DNA from: Rhabditophanes sp. KR3021
Taxonomy: Eukaryota > Nematoda > Chromadorea > Rhabditida > Alloionematidae
Direction: 5' to 3'
Length of the DNA: 64,000 nucleotides
Assembly: GCA_963281155.1 (NCBI GenBank)
Contig: CAUJLY010000001.1
Span: 496,001-560,000, forward strand
The notes beneath the pieces are model-generated. The model saw nothing but the letters and a program-made list of their open reading frames with translations, was not told the DNA's origin and ran no database searches. Positions 1-16,572 of the stretch are shown here, one piece after another. Every line of letters begins with the position of its first letter. Position 1 is the stretch's first letter. The position numbers and the translations under genes were made by a program.

Positions 1-460
1 TATTAATTGTGAAGTAATACCATCTTTAACATGGATATTATATATTGTATTATAAGTTTAACATATTTTTTATTATATATAATTGTTATTAAGATAATAA
101 ATCAAACTACCTTTGCCTTCGTCATTATGTCTGTTGATGCTCTTAAGGGACTAAACGCTTTTCTTCGAGAGGTACGGGACAGCTCGATTTCACTAAACAA
201 GAGGAAAGCCCATTAAGGTCTCATTTTTGATTGATTTTTGCTGAGGGCTTTATTTTGAAGTGCAGAGGTTTTTTACGGGTTAGGGTGCAATTGCTTTGAG
301 ATATTTGGTTAGTATTTAAAAAAGACTTTAAGAACAATGTTTATTTTTATTGTATGAATTTAAAATTTCTTACTACTCGCATTTTTCAACCTATTTATTC
401 AAAATAGAGCTTTACATATATGAATATCTTAACCACCAAATAACAAATGCAGCAAATTGG
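1..460. other. No confident gene
   Basis: A 61-codon reading frame at 31-216 has a hydrophobic N-terminus, but nothing supports it as a gene. Otherwise this is AT-rich intergenic sequence. Confidence 0.4.
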
Positions 461-616
461 ATGAATATCAATATTTCTATCAAAAAATTGCATTTAATAT
501 TATTCCTATCATTAATCTTCGAACCGCAAAACGCTCTTCAAGTAAATGGTATACAGAGATTTGTACCTATGACGTGGGAAATTATCAATTCTCACAAAGA
601 GAATAACAAATCATAA
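461..616 (+). CDS. Possible small secreted peptide (51 aa), weak
   Basis: The ATG at 461 opens a 51-residue frame with a basic start, a hydrophobic stretch (LHLILFLSLIF) and a polar tail ending in KENNKS. This is compatible with a signal peptide and a short mature peptide. The frame stays open upstream to about 350, but the upstream residues look non-coding. I see no recognisable family, splice signals or promoter. It could be a chance ORF, because the surrounding 1.5 kb shows no other coding structure. Confidence 0.2.
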   Translation: MNINISIKKLHLILFLSLIFEPQNALQVNGIQRFVPMTWEIINSHKENNKS

Positions 617-2119
617 ACAATTTGAATAAAGAAATCAAACATCATTTTAATTATGGAATTCATAACATAGCATATGGCAGTGAATTATTGGCTGTACATT
701 TATTGAGAATTGTATTAGTTACAACAAACACACTAATCAAACGCATCGTGTAGCAAGTTCTTTTAATTACAAGCAAGTCAATAATGGATTAAAGAAAACT
801 TTAAATGATCCAGGTTGCACAAAGGGCATCGAACAAAACATTGAGATCTTCAATATTCGTACCGTCAAATTAGCATCAATCAAGCATATCTAATTCTCAT
901 TTAGCAACAAACCAAAAAAAGTTCCGTTTACAAGGGCAACCTGATAATGTAAATTTGATGACACTGTTAGCATTTAATCAGTAACTCGTAAATATAAATG
1001 ACGCAGCTTGCCTTTCAATTGCTAGGTAATTAATGAAATTAAAATACTTGGATGTTTGAAGCAGACTTACAATGCCATCGTAAATGTTATAAGTATCTTG
1101 CAGTATTTATTTGTACAATTAAATAGCAATTATTGATACAAATCTAATTTTAAAAATGAAGAACAAAAATCGCAGCAATCAAGTAATTTGGAAAATTATT
1201 GCAAATACAACTGTTTCAACTTTTGTTTAATTAAATATACTAGACTGTATTAGATTTTGCATTTGTTTCTGCCGCATACCGCAGATATAAATAAATATAA
1301 ACATTTTGTTGTTTCTTAATTCTATAAATAAAAATAAATATAAACATTTTGTTGTTTCTTAATTCTTCAAAAAAACTAAACAATTAGAAATATTATCGTA
1401 CCTTTATAACTGTTTTATCCAAATCAAAGTTAAAGTGATTTGTCTAACTTCTATGCTACTTCAAATATGCAAACAAATAAAATATCTAATTGAGATTGTT
1501 TACTCATAAAAACATAATACATATGATTCGATAAAACTCTTGTACCTATTTAATAAGAAACTTTTTTGATTTGATTTATTTTGTCAATAGTACTTAATAA
1601 CTTTATGCTGAATATGATTAAAAAAGACACTTTCTTAATTCAGCAAATCACAGCTGTTTACTGTCAAAATGATGTTATATTTGATAAACTTGCAAGATGT
1701 TAATAATTTTGTCACGTAATATTTACAATTAAAATATGTAACGCATCAAATACATGTCATAACAATATTTACATGATTCTCACAATAATTGATTGCATGA
1801 ATTTATTATCTATAGCTGCATACATCATTTTTTAGTGAATGGTATTTTGTGTAATTTACTGATAACAAAAATATTTTAAATTCTTTAATTAATTATGTCT
1901 ATATTTTATGAACGTTTAGGAGGTTAAAATACATTTAAAGTAATTTTCATTAATAAGATATATATACTTGAAAAAACTACAACTTTGAATCTATTTTTCA
2001 ATGTTATTTGATTAAACCGATACCTAAATAGTTAGTTAACAGTTACATACAATCATTAGTGCAAAAGATTAGATAAAGGTGTCAAAAACATATAATTTCC
2101 AGACTTTGTCACTTAAACA
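617..2119. other. Gene-free AT-rich stretch
   Basis: I see no coding exons or RNA genes. The only structure noticed is the short tandem duplication at 1288-1366. Around 640-950 there are short open frames in all phases, but no splice-consistent gene. Confidence 0.4.
1288..1366. repeat. Two-copy tandem duplication, 43 bp period
   Basis: The block aaatataaacattttgttg with the following tttcttaattct occurs twice in direct orientation, offset by 43 bp, with the copies nearly identical over about 35 bp. It looks like a local slippage or tandem duplication in intergenic DNA. Confidence 0.75.
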
Positions 2120-3640
2120 ATGGTTAAAATATGTATTGCTATATTTTATTTATCTAATTTTATTAATTTAATACATTCGATAGATTCTGATGGTCGGGAA
2201 TTTGTCACTTCTTTTACATCTGAATATTTTGGACATCATAAACCTAAAGTATCCTTGTTAATTATTCCAACAATTAAAACTACACAATGTACAATCAAAC
2301 ATCATGGCACTAATCAAATAATATCTTTTACCGTAAATGTCATTTATAGACAACTTAATGATGTGAGTTTATTTGCAATTATATTAACTATTTATTTAGA
2401 TACATTTACCAACATATAATATTACCAACTATATTGCCAACCATATTTCTATATTAGAAGATAGTGATCCCCGCATTTTAATTACCTGTGTTCATAATGT
2501 TAAGATATTGGGAAAGTATTATGATATCAATACTAAACAAGGTGATATATTTTTGGTTCCCCCAATAACGTTTGCTGGGAAAAATTATATGGTTGCTAAT
2601 ACTTTTTCTAAAAATACATTCTCTAATCATTTGGTCATTTTACCATTATTGGGTACTAACAAAATTGTTGTTAATATTTCCATTTATGTAGAAGGTACAT
2701 TATATCTTACAAGAAAACAAACCATTCAAACTAGGATAGGTTCCAAGCAATATGCTATATTTGCTTATAATTACCAAGATTCAAGATTAGTCAACTCAAC
2801 TATAATAATTTCGTCAGAAAATGCATTCATGTTATCATATGTTGACCATACAACCAACAGAGAACATATAGACCATTTAATTGCTGGAAATACTTATGAT
2901 AATAACATGCTGATACAAGATTATTCATGCTTTCATCCAATGCCGTCATTTAAAATTAATAGTGACGATGATAAACAATCAAACGATATCCGAATAATAA
3001 CAAATGATTTTAGTGACCGTATATACTTATCACCTTTTATAAAAAATGGCGAATATGCAACATCTGTTGTTGATGTTTATGATGAAAAAAAATATGTTTT
3101 TGCTGATTATCGATATGTTGATAAGCATGGATTTTCTAACTTCGATCTAAATAATACCAAAGAAAGTGGGTTCGTTTCCGTTTACGGTCCATTATCCGCA
3201 TTTAGGGAAGGTAAATTCAGTAAGATATGTATTATAAATGAATTACTTTAATTTAGGACGAATTCGTAATGCAAAATTAAAAGGGGGGCACTTTCTTAGT
3301 TATGTACCAAGTACAAAAGAATACATCACTGGAAAGACTCAATTTTTCTCATTTCAAAGTGGATGTGTCTTAGAAGTGTTCATTGAATTAGTAAGACTAA
3401 ATTTCAACTTTATTCGTCTTGATAATGACAGATTAGTGAACTTTAACTATCAGTTTCGAAACTTAAAAAATATTTGATCATAAATATGGAAGAATAGAGA
3501 TAAATGTTAATGGACGTGGAATTCATACATTCGAAGCAAATAACAGATATACTGCATTCTTAATTTGCAAAAATGTGAATAATCCACAAAATTTGTTTGG
3601 ATATCTAATTGGAATGAATAAAAGAAAAGCAGCTAAGTGA
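2120..3640 (+). CDS. Secreted IgGFc-binding-N-like protein, one frame break
   Basis: Proposed exons are 2120-2362, 2400-3210, 3257-3390 and 3454-3640, with GT-AG introns of 37, 46 and 63 bp. The third intron is optional, since it is a multiple of three and has no stop. The protein opens with a hydrophobic signal-like segment (VKICIAIFYLSNF). Next comes GREFVTSFTSEY and a beta-rich region with repeated VxVxxP-like and LLITS-like strands. This resembles the IgGFc-binding protein N-terminal domain found in many secreted nematode proteins (family call from remembered pattern). Near 3465-3470 a run of six A puts the last exon one base out of frame. With five A it reads through to KRKAAK and the stop at 3638-3640; as written it stops at 3475. 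Likely an extracellular or gut-lumen protein; exact role unknown. Confidence 0.6.
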
Positions 3641-3855
3641 TTTAATTGTCAAAAAATTAAGAAAGAGATACTATATTTTCAGTCCTATAAAATTACTCTC
3701 TTTAATTTAATAAATTGTTATTTAAATTGTTTGAGTACAATTAGCAAGAATGGTTGAGAATACCCTTTATGAATGTTTTGGTAATTTGAATGCATACCCT
3801 ACACGATTTTTATTAAATGTAAATATTGTGTTTTTTTATTTAAAAGTTAAATTAA

Positions 3856-4928
3856 TCACGTATTGACAAAACTTTTAGGACCAAATGTCTTAGGCGTTGT
3901 CTTTGAGCTAAACAAAGGAATATGAAAAATCAAGCAAAATGTTTTGAAACAAGGTCCAATAAAAATAATAGTCGTAATCGGATTAACAAAAAGCGACCAA
4001 ACTAAGAGCATAAAAAAGATATGTGAAAGACCATTTAAATTAATTTCTACAATCACACTATAAATTAAGAAAGTAATGGGAAGAAAACTTAAAAATATTG
4101 GACTAAGAGCATGAATTATCATAGCCACATTTAATTGCATTTGGAGTTCCTTTGACTTGTTAGACATGAAATTAATGCTGGCTTTAAGTTTTCTTTGAAT
4201 GGCAAAATAGGCTAAGGTTATTCCTACAAATACACCTGCTGTTGTTAGACTCATGTAAATTAGGGCAAGACATCCTGTGATTCTGAATGGGTTTAGCATG
4301 AAACAAGGGAGTTCGTTTCCATCTGTGTCGATAAACAGTTCAGGGAGCATTGCTTTTTTGACTTCCAACATTTCTTGGGCAGTTGTTCTTCGCATGTCAA
4401 TGTACCACAAGGACATTCCAAGCAAATTCCATCCAACATTTGCTAGTATCAACAAAGAAAATTCAAATCTGCTTAATGTTTTATCTCTGCAAAGTTTATA
4501 TCAAACAAACAAAAATTAACTTACTTAACAATTATAAAATATCTAAAAACAAAAATAATCAAATTATTACCATACTCGCACATGAAAATGTAGACTTCCG
4601 ATAACGATAAAATTAAAGTATATGGCTTCGGGAAAAATCGAACAGCATGACCATGCGGCCAAATAATAAAATGCTTTTTGCCAGGTTCTCCAATATTCAT
4701 GTCGATAGCTAGCATAACAGCCAAAATGATGTCGAATACTGCTGACAAGTAAATCATTCTTTTATAATAATTAAATTCAGGAGCTTTTATCTTGATACAA
4801 ATGTAGATGAGGAGTAGATTTAGTATGAAACCTGACACGAATACGAATATATCATTGACAAAGGCTAGTTGCTTCATTTTGTAGACGAATGTATCGGAAT
4901 AATCAGGCAGTATCGATATATTTGCCAT
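3856..4928 (-). CDS. Seven-transmembrane chemoreceptor, Srd/Str type
   Basis: Two exons, 4525-4928 and 3856-4486, are joined by a 38 bp intron (GTAAGT...TTTGCAG). They give 344 aa with a clean phase. Seven hydrophobic segments can be placed. TM1 (VSGFILNLLLIYICI), TM2 (YLSAVFDIILAVMLAI) and TM3 lie in exon 1. TM4 (LLILANVGWNLLGMSLW), TM5 (LALIYMSLTTAGVFVGI), TM6 (ALSPIFLSFLPITFLIY) and TM7 (LLVWSLFVNPITTIIFI) lie in exon 2. The TM6 P/FLP pattern and the TM7 NPITTI motif match nematode serpentine receptors of the Srd/Str superfamily, which are expressed mostly in sensory neurons. The subfamily call is tentative. The length is normal for the family and no break is visible. Confidence 0.75.
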
Positions 4929-6265
4929 TTTAAAAGATTATGTATAAATGCCTAGTTTAGAGTCAAATATTCCTTAAACATCATTAATCTATTATTCAAG
5001 ATAGCTCTTTTTTAATGTATTTATATAGTAGGCTCCACTTAAAAACCACGTAATTGCTTTGATAGAAACACAAAAATGCTATGACATTTATTTGGCATTA
5101 AAATTCTAATTAATATGTAATTAAATATGCCGCCCCTTTATTAGTAATTTAATTTATTTAGAATGAGTAGTTTTATTGAGACCTGGTAAATAATAAAATA
5201 ATGTACTAATTTATAATCTCGAAATTCCCCGAGATAAACATCTGATCTTGTTTTATTGAAAGCTATAATCATATTTTGTTATAACTATACTTTATTACAT
5301 AAATAAATAAATGTTAATAAAAAGAATGCGCCTGAAATGTTATTTTTTAATGATCGTCAAACCACAATATTTAGTTATTTTTAATTTTTTGTTGAGTTAC
5401 AAATTAAATTACACAATTTTTTAAAGAGATTTTATTTTACAATAAAAAGAAATTGAGATAAGAAATATATGTAGTATATTCTAGATATTATTAGTTAATA
5501 GAATTAAGAGGATTTCATTTAATTGTCAAACAAAAGGAGGCTACACCATTGCACCATATCAAAATGTATGAATCCATCCATAATCTTGAAACCAACCAAT
5601 CTGAAATGTTATATTTATGATGATTCCAGGAAAAAGTACTCATTCATCTGTTGCTCAATTAAACAGAATCCATGTAATTGGTGGCTTAATTCATGATAGT
5701 AGAACTGTTTTATAGGGCACTAACATTGAGGAATAGTAAGTGCTAATTGTTTTGCAATTTTATAGGTTTCATCTCTACAAAATGAAATCAAAATCATATT
5801 GTTGCAAAATACATCATTTTTATAATAAATTTAATATTTGTCAACTTTGTTTCCATAAAAATTGTATTGAGTGTTGTAGAACAATCTTATTAATATATTT
5901 TGCTTTTTGGGATATGTTCTAAATTTGCCAGCTTGGTCAAATGAAAGTTCAATAATTTACCTATTCATGCGACTCATTTTTCTAAACCAAAATTAATTTA
6001 ATATTTGCAAATACACCATAACAATCATCTTTTCTTTGATTATTTTATTAATCAAATGACCAGGTAACTAAATCTTCATTCGTATCAAGTACCAATGAAA
6101 TAAAATTAAAAATAATCAAACACTATCATGCATCGACAATTATTTTTACAATCTCATCTGATAATGAAATATTATAATAACTGATAAGTAAAAATTGCTT
6201 AAAATTTTTCTCAATTAACATATACACTCTTAAAAAGACATTTTTCATTTTGCACATTTAAAAAA
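4929..6265. other. Intergenic, with kelch debris
   Basis: Mostly AT-rich non-coding DNA. The only coding-like signal is the kelch-repeat remnant at 5604-5732. The BTB-BACK gene begins at the right edge. Confidence 0.4.
5604..5732 (+). pseudogene. Kelch-repeat remnant
   Basis: One frame reads KCYIYDDSRKKYSF, a typical kelch blade strand. A different frame about 40 bp on reads HSSVAQLNRIHVIGG and then a stop after DSRTVL. Together they spell the usual kelch order (YD...W/Y, HS.V.LN..IYVIGG), but across a frameshift with no splice sites between. It is probably the wreck of a BTB-kelch gene and lies 0.5 kb upstream of a BTB-BACK gene on the same strand. Confidence 0.5.
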
Positions 6266-7336
6266 ATGAGATTTCAATACTATGCTAATTTGTTTGAAGC
6301 AAATCTTTATAACGATGCTGAGTTGGTGTTTAGTGATGGCTCCATACAAGTTTCAAGGATGATTCTATGTGGGGATAGCAAATATTTTTATGACTTATTC
6401 ATTAAAGATACCACCAAAAGTATGCAAATTTTATAGATTACTTAATAATAACTTTCAGCCAACTTTGAAATGAAAAATATAAATTTGGCAGAGTTTAAAG
6501 TTTACTATGAGTATGTTCATTTTGGAGAAAATTTTAAAATTGATGGAGATAAAATAGTAGCCTTATTAAAAATTCAAGTTGAATTAAAGGCCCCTGATTT
6601 AAAAGCAAGTTATTCATTGAAATACTCTTAATTTTTATTCAGATCAAATTGAATGAATGGATTCAAAATAAGGACTTTATTACCTATTTAGGAATTTTCT
6701 TTGAAAACACATCGAATAATGAATTAAAAGAATATAATGATTTGTCCAAACAATTAATTACTACCCATTTTGAAAATCTTTGTGAAATTAAAGCGTTTGA
6801 CTCCTTTTCGCGAGACAATTTTATATGCCTTATCAGCGAAGATTTTATCAACGATAAAGATCAGTGTGTAATCCTAGATATAATATCACGCTGGGTTGAC
6901 TATGACTTTAGCAATCGAAAATCAGATTGGCTCAATTTTGTTATGCAAATTGACTATTCTAAAATCGAACAAAGCGAATTAAATATTTATATTCAAAAAA
7001 ATAAGAATATTTTCCAAATACCCACATTAATTGAATTTCTTTATATGAAAATGATTGAGAAAATTGAATCTACAAATTCTAATAAAAATATAATACCAGA
7101 CTCTATTAAAAATTCGCAAAAAGTAATGAGAAGATTTGACTCAGAGTATTTTTTCTGTAGGTTTTGAGATAAAAAATGATGTAAGTATATTTTTAGATGA
7201 GAATGAAATGATTCCTCATTTTGAGAAACCGACGGAATATGCAATAGATGAGAAACCGATAGAATATGGAACAAGAATACGCAATAATATCATTTTGCCT
7301 CCACCTCCTTATTGTTATATCCCAAAAAAGAATTGA
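6266..7336 (+). CDS. BTB-BACK domain protein (kelch-like family)
   Basis: Exons are 6266-6419, 6459-6604 and 6643-7122, with a probable fourth at 7161-7336. The N-terminal part (AELVFSDGSIQVSRMILC, then FKVYYEYVHFG) is BTB/POZ-like. The middle (FICLISEDFINDKDQCVILD, then RWVDYD and WLNFV) is a BACK domain, so this is a substrate-adaptor-type protein of the CUL3 class. Intron 2 is in phase only if it uses a GC donor (GCAAGT at 6605). The exon 3 donor at 7123 (GTAATG) and acceptor ending 7160 leave the last exon one base out of phase. As written the protein stops just after 7160; with one extra base it runs to 7336 through an EKPTEY/EKPIEY duplicated motif and a proline stretch. No kelch repeats follow. 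Confidence 0.6.
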
Positions 7337-10300
7337 CGACGATTTCTAAGACCAAGATTACAACTATTTTATGAAAGCCTGTAACATCAACCAAACTAAT
7401 TTACCAGCTTAATCCAAATTCCACCTATACTATTAAAAATTAATCAAAGTATATTTTCAACCGATGGTTTGACAATGTTTGCAGTCAGTATAAAAAAGAA
7501 TGATTATAAAGTGAACATAACATTCCTTTAGTTTCTAAAAGCCTTGTTAATAATACCATTTGAGACTAGTAATCATAATCCAAGCGTTCAATGTTGCAAG
7601 CATTTGAATATATTCTTATTTGTTTTATCTGCCATTGCATATCCAAATAACATATATAAATACTAAACATACCTAGTTTGCAAAAAATAACCGTTAATTT
7701 TAATGAGAAGTTTATATATAGATTTACAAGCAAAAGTCATTGAATAAACTTTAACTGCATCAACTGTATTTATCAAAATCAACTTATGTGTGATATAGAA
7801 AGCAATTACAATAAGACTCTCGTTTTGGGCAATATCCATCTGATTTGGCTCAAAAATGTAGCTTCTCCTTTCATTCAAGCAATAAACTTAATTTTGCTCG
7901 TGCAAAAGTATATTCTTCATCAAGCAAATAAATGTCTTCTAGTAAATATCTCCGCTGCTCAGACTTTTATATACCACAAAATATCTACAATCCTTCAAAA
8001 AAGACAGAGAAAATAAAAACAAAGGAGAAACAGTCACTTCTACTTCCATTCTGAGCAGATAAACTGAAAAGAAGATTAGACTTTAGCATTTATTCTATTA
8101 TGGACTAGGAAATAGTTTTAACTTGCACAGGTCAACGGTTAATCAAACTCATGCTATCTGTTTAATGAAATAACTTAGAAAGACGATTAGATGCATTATA
8201 TTTTCGATATGTCCAAATGCAGTAGGTGCGTCAGCTCCTTCTTAAGACTATATTTATTAAATATCCATTTTCTTTTCCATCTAAATACTTTAAAATGTTT
8301 TCAAGATTGTGAGCATTTTTTTGGGAAATGTCAAATAGCTTTTAATATAAACAAAGTCTTCAAAAAACGTCAAGTATTAACTTGGGCAATAAAGTGTAAC
8401 TTCAATACATACAACGCTTAATCAATTCAAAATGAAGTTACCACATCACCTGACTATTCATCCAACCAAATATCTACAGGCCAAATTCAAATAGCCTAAA
8501 TCAAAACTAAATGTACTCTTTCATACGCATTCTTTAAACCCAACTAAATAAATTATACTCAAACTTATTTAAAAGAATGTTTTACAGATGCATATCTCTA
8601 TTTTTGCATTAATCAAAACTACAATGAAACCAGTGTGCAATACAGATGTTTTGTTTTGATCTGATTGTTACCCAAGCAATGTAGCTACATACCCTTTTGC
8701 AAGGATATAGTTTACAGTTTTTTCCCTGATATTCAAAATTATTGTTACCACGAAACTGAATTTCCCAGCATATCAATTAAACTATTTTGTATCAAGTATA
8801 AATGCATATTATTAAAGTCATTGAAATAAAGACTTTCCTAATATTAAGTCTGAAATTACTAAAAGCACACCCTTAATTGTCAAGTCATTCATATTACATC
8901 TTAGTAATTTGTATGTTAGAAAAGCATCTACGTAACCCTCAATATCGATAATTAATTTAATTAATCAACTTTTGCAAAGCGTAGTTGAAAAAGCATAAAG
9001 CATAAAATATTGTTAAATCATTCAAAACTTTCAGAATGATGGAATGCATTACTAAATTACTGAAATCATTTTGAACCATGTACAATAAAGATTGAGGATC
9101 TTTAGGTAATTTGAAACGCTTCTTCCAATTAGTTTACAGTCTATTTGCTATAAAGACTATTGACTGTGAAACGAAATCATCACTGGTATTTTTAATTCTA
9201 ATGAAGTCACTTAACAGCTTACCCGAATCCATTATATGGCCGTTTTTTGACTAATCTCGTTTATATATTCAATAATATTGTTACAGCCTTTATACTCCTC
9301 CAATTATTTTAGTCTTTCTTAAAAGACCCACCTCAATTGGCGCAATTAATTGATATCGCAAAAGCATTAAGCTAAGTCCAGCAAAAATCATCCGTTGTGC
9401 TGCAGTCTCTATTATACATTTCTTCAATAGATTCTACCTTACGCAATTACTCTTCAAAAGATTTTAACTTTATTAATAAATAAAATCCGCATATATTACA
9501 CGCAGAAAAATAAACTTTTAGCAATCTAGGTATTTTAACCTGCTTACTTGTGCATTTCCTCACTTCGCATTATTATCATACATTTAACTTCCAAATTTAA
9601 TCGCATTTGTTATGAATAAACCGTATAATCAAAATGAAATAAACTGCATAATTTGAAAAAATAAACACCATTAAATTTACGTTTCTTATTATTGTTTCAA
9701 TTTTATATAAATAGGAATATACCAAATGCAAAAGAAGCCCACGAAATTTGTTTTCTGATTCCCCTGAAAAAGTGAATCTAATGAAATAAATAAAGGATCC
9801 AGACAAATACCGGTCCAACAAAAGGACAAGCAAACATTCCCACTTTTTTGCTTTAATTGCTTTACTAATGCTTATTATCTCCAAATTTTATAAAATAAAT
9901 GTCCTTAACTTTAATTTTAATTGATCTTTCGTCTACAAAATAATCATTACATGACTTGATCTCAGGCAGTGGATACAAAGTACCATTAATTGGAAAGATG
10001 TTAAATTGAAGTTGTGTGGAATTGACATATCTTCATACTTGTTTAAAATATGTTTCAGTACTTATATAACGTTCTTCTGATACAGAGAGATTGCAAAATA
10101 AAGGTATGTAGGTTTGTTAATGGTCAAATAAAATAAGGAGACATTGGGCGATAATGCTTTTGGTGAGGAAGGACGATATCCACTTTGTAATATTATGAAT
10201 AAAGAATTGATCAGGAATCAGTTTATGCCAATTATGGAGAGTCTAATACTTTTGATTTCATCTCCAAACAGGCAAAGAAAGGATAATTTATAAAAAGAAA

Positions 10301-10515
10301 TAAACACAATATCACTACACTTTTTATTATTGTTTCAATTTATTTGTATATAAATAGATAAAAGAGTTACGAAAGGGGGGAATGCATTAGAAAAATAGAT
10401 TATAATAGATATACATAAAACAGGATGGAGTTATCAAATAATAGCAAGTTTCATTTACACACAAATGAAGTGATAAAATATCCAACACCACCCACCCACC
10501 ATCATCTTCTTCTTC
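7337..10515. other. About 3.2 kb without a confident gene
   Basis: Short ORFs of 60-95 codons occur on both strands (for example 9597-9884 minus, lysine- and isoleucine-rich), but none has splice-consistent extension or a recognisable domain. The right end contains the 3' flank of cdc-48. Two similar T-rich blocks containing attattgtttcaattt occur near 9686 and 10326. Confidence 0.4.
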
Positions 10516-14441
<3,926 letters not shown>

Positions 14442-16146
14442 TTAACGAACCAGATTGTGAGGTTGTAACAATGATCGGGGAGAATTAGGCAGTTCAGGTT
14501 GTTTGAAGATTTTCCACCATCTTAAGCACTCGTCAGCTGATCCGGTCATGATGCTTTCACCATCAGGTGACATAGTCTGAAAGGAAAGGCCATTAATTAT
14601 TTGTGATAATCATATTAACTTACAGCATAAATTACTCTAGCTCGATGAGCCTTCAAAACAACAACCGGGACAAAGGAAGGGTACTTCCAGACGATGACAG
14701 AGTTCATGTTGTATCCGTGAGTAGTGACTAACTCCATCGAATGTTTGGACCACAACACATTGCAGATTTGGCTTTCTGTATGGACGACGTGAAGGATGGA
14801 GCCAGTGATTACGTTTCGAGTGATTAACTTTTTACAAGCTGTCCCTCCCCCGGAAACTAAGACCCCAGGTTGAAATGGGGACCAGGCTATGGCTTTGATT
14901 GCCGCAGTGTGTTCAGTGTAGACGTGAAGGACGTTTGGTTCGTTGAGGCGCCAGATTTTGAGTAGGTTGTCGTTGCCGCCAGAAGCAAGGTACGTTCCGC
15001 AGTGAGACCAGGCAAGACCGCATATCTCTGAATTGTTTTCGGAAGCAGACCATTTTCTGATCATTTTCTTCTTTTTCAAGCAATAATTTGAGATGACACC
15101 CTTCTTATTTGAAAAGGTGATGAGATCATTCCCATTCCAAAGGACATTTCCAATCCTTAGCTTCTCCTCTTCTTGCTTTTGGAGGAACAACTTCTTTGAG
15201 TGAACGTTGTAAACCAGGAAACGACCTAACAAAGTCCCAATAGCTAACTTGGTTCCATCTGGAGAGAACCGAACTGCAGTAACATTTTCCTCCGCTTCTA
15301 ATGCACAGAATTTGACAACTTGAGCTGTCATGGCATCGTAAATGTAGAGTTCGTGTAACAAGCCCACTGCTACGCAATTGTTTACACTCCAGTGCATGAC
15401 GTTTGAGTAGAAGTCATCAATTAGATTGGGAGCATCCAGGACTCGGTAAGGGTCCACGCTAATTCTGTTTCTTGGAATCTTGTTTTGAGTCAGCAGTTGC
15501 ATCGTAGCATCCGTGAAGGGCGGACCGTTGTGTGGCTGGAGGGTGGGACGGAGGAGGTCAATTTTTGACTTCATCGCTTTGTTTTTGCCGTAGCGGAATA
15601 GTTGGCGTGGCTTGAAGAGTAGACGTGTCGAGGAAGTTGTGGTAGTGGCTGTGGACAGATTCTTGCCGTTCCCACTTCCGTTGCGAGGCGTAGTATGGCG
15701 GATCGTGATGATATTCTCATCCAGCAGTTCATTCCTAAGGACAGCTTGGTGTGCAATGCTTAGTTTGGAGGCCTGGTCTGGTGTGGCAAGTAACTCTATG
15801 GATTGATTGTTTCCAGCACCGCTAACCTTAGAAGACGTGGGATAGCCGTGACCATTATCGAAGAATGTTCTTCTACCACCATCATCATAAATCGCCTCCC
15901 ATTCTGACTTGCTCCTTCTCAAAGGAATGACTCTGTCACCGCATTCTGTCCCTCTTCTCTTCCTAGATATTCCATTAGAGAACTGGAAAAATAAGGATAA
16001 AGTGGTTGTCATCAACATCAACTTACAAGCGGCATCTGCTCTCTTTTTCCCGGTGTATATTTGAGGCATTTAGTACCCCTTTCGAAAGTTATCAGGGAAT
16101 GGTGTGGCTGACGCGGAGGAGTCTCGTATTGTATATTTTTGTCCAT
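14442..16146 (-). CDS. fzr-1: Cdh1/Fizzy-related APC/C co-activator (WD40)
   Basis: Exons 16027-16146, 14624-15982 and 14442-14576 (introns 44 and 47 bp) give 537 aa. I chose the ATG at 16146 because only it keeps phase across intron 1; the ATG at 16069 is in a frame that meets a stop after splicing. The protein has a C-box (DRVIPLR, residues 56-62), the conserved entry to the propeller (RVLDAPNLIDDFYSN), seven WD-type blades and a C-terminal LVR resembling the IR tail that docks on APC3. Blade motifs YTEHTAAIKAIAWSP, LWSKHSMELVTTHGY and SPDGESIMTG match Cdh1/Fzr better than Cdc20. It should recruit substrates to the anaphase-promoting complex in late mitosis and G1. The N-terminal linker is serine/threonine/glycine-rich and divergent. 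Confidence 0.85.
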
Positions 16147-16572
16147 ATTTAATTCTAATTTATATAGCAAGCAAATAAACAAATATCTCTAGATAAAAAA
16201 GTGGCGTATGTTGTTGATAGTTATCTTAAAAGACAAGGTAGTGTATCAAAGTGACGACTTTCCAACTTCTTTTTGATGACCATTGACAATATGTAATGGT
16301 AAGTTGGTTGAGAAGACTTGCTTTTGTGGGAAATGATGAAAGTTGTAGTTGGGGAAATAATAGATTATGTTCATCAAGTGCATTTGGGCCCAAATTGATA
16401 TAACATAAAAATAGAGAATCAGCAGAGTGTAAAAAAGGGTTTGAAATTTAAATGTTTTTAATTCAAATCACCCTATACAACAATGAATTAATATAATTCA
16501 AAAGTGAATATACAATACCATAAAAAATATAATTTTCAGCGATAAGAGTTTTATAGACTTGTCCAAAAAGAT
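16147..16572. other. Intergenic; probable fzr-1 promoter
   Basis: Upstream of the APC/C activator on the minus strand and downstream of nothing coding. No motif recognised. Confidence 0.35.

Noticed and set aside
4550..4580. Extra 28-bp intron (GTAATA...TTTTAG) in the Srd-type receptor
   Set aside because: Removing it shifts the frame into a stop; the sequence is coding as TM3.
16027..16069. ATG at 16069 as the start of the Fizzy-related gene
   Set aside because: After removal of the clear 44-bp intron this frame meets an immediate stop; the ATG at 16146 keeps phase and extends the protein.
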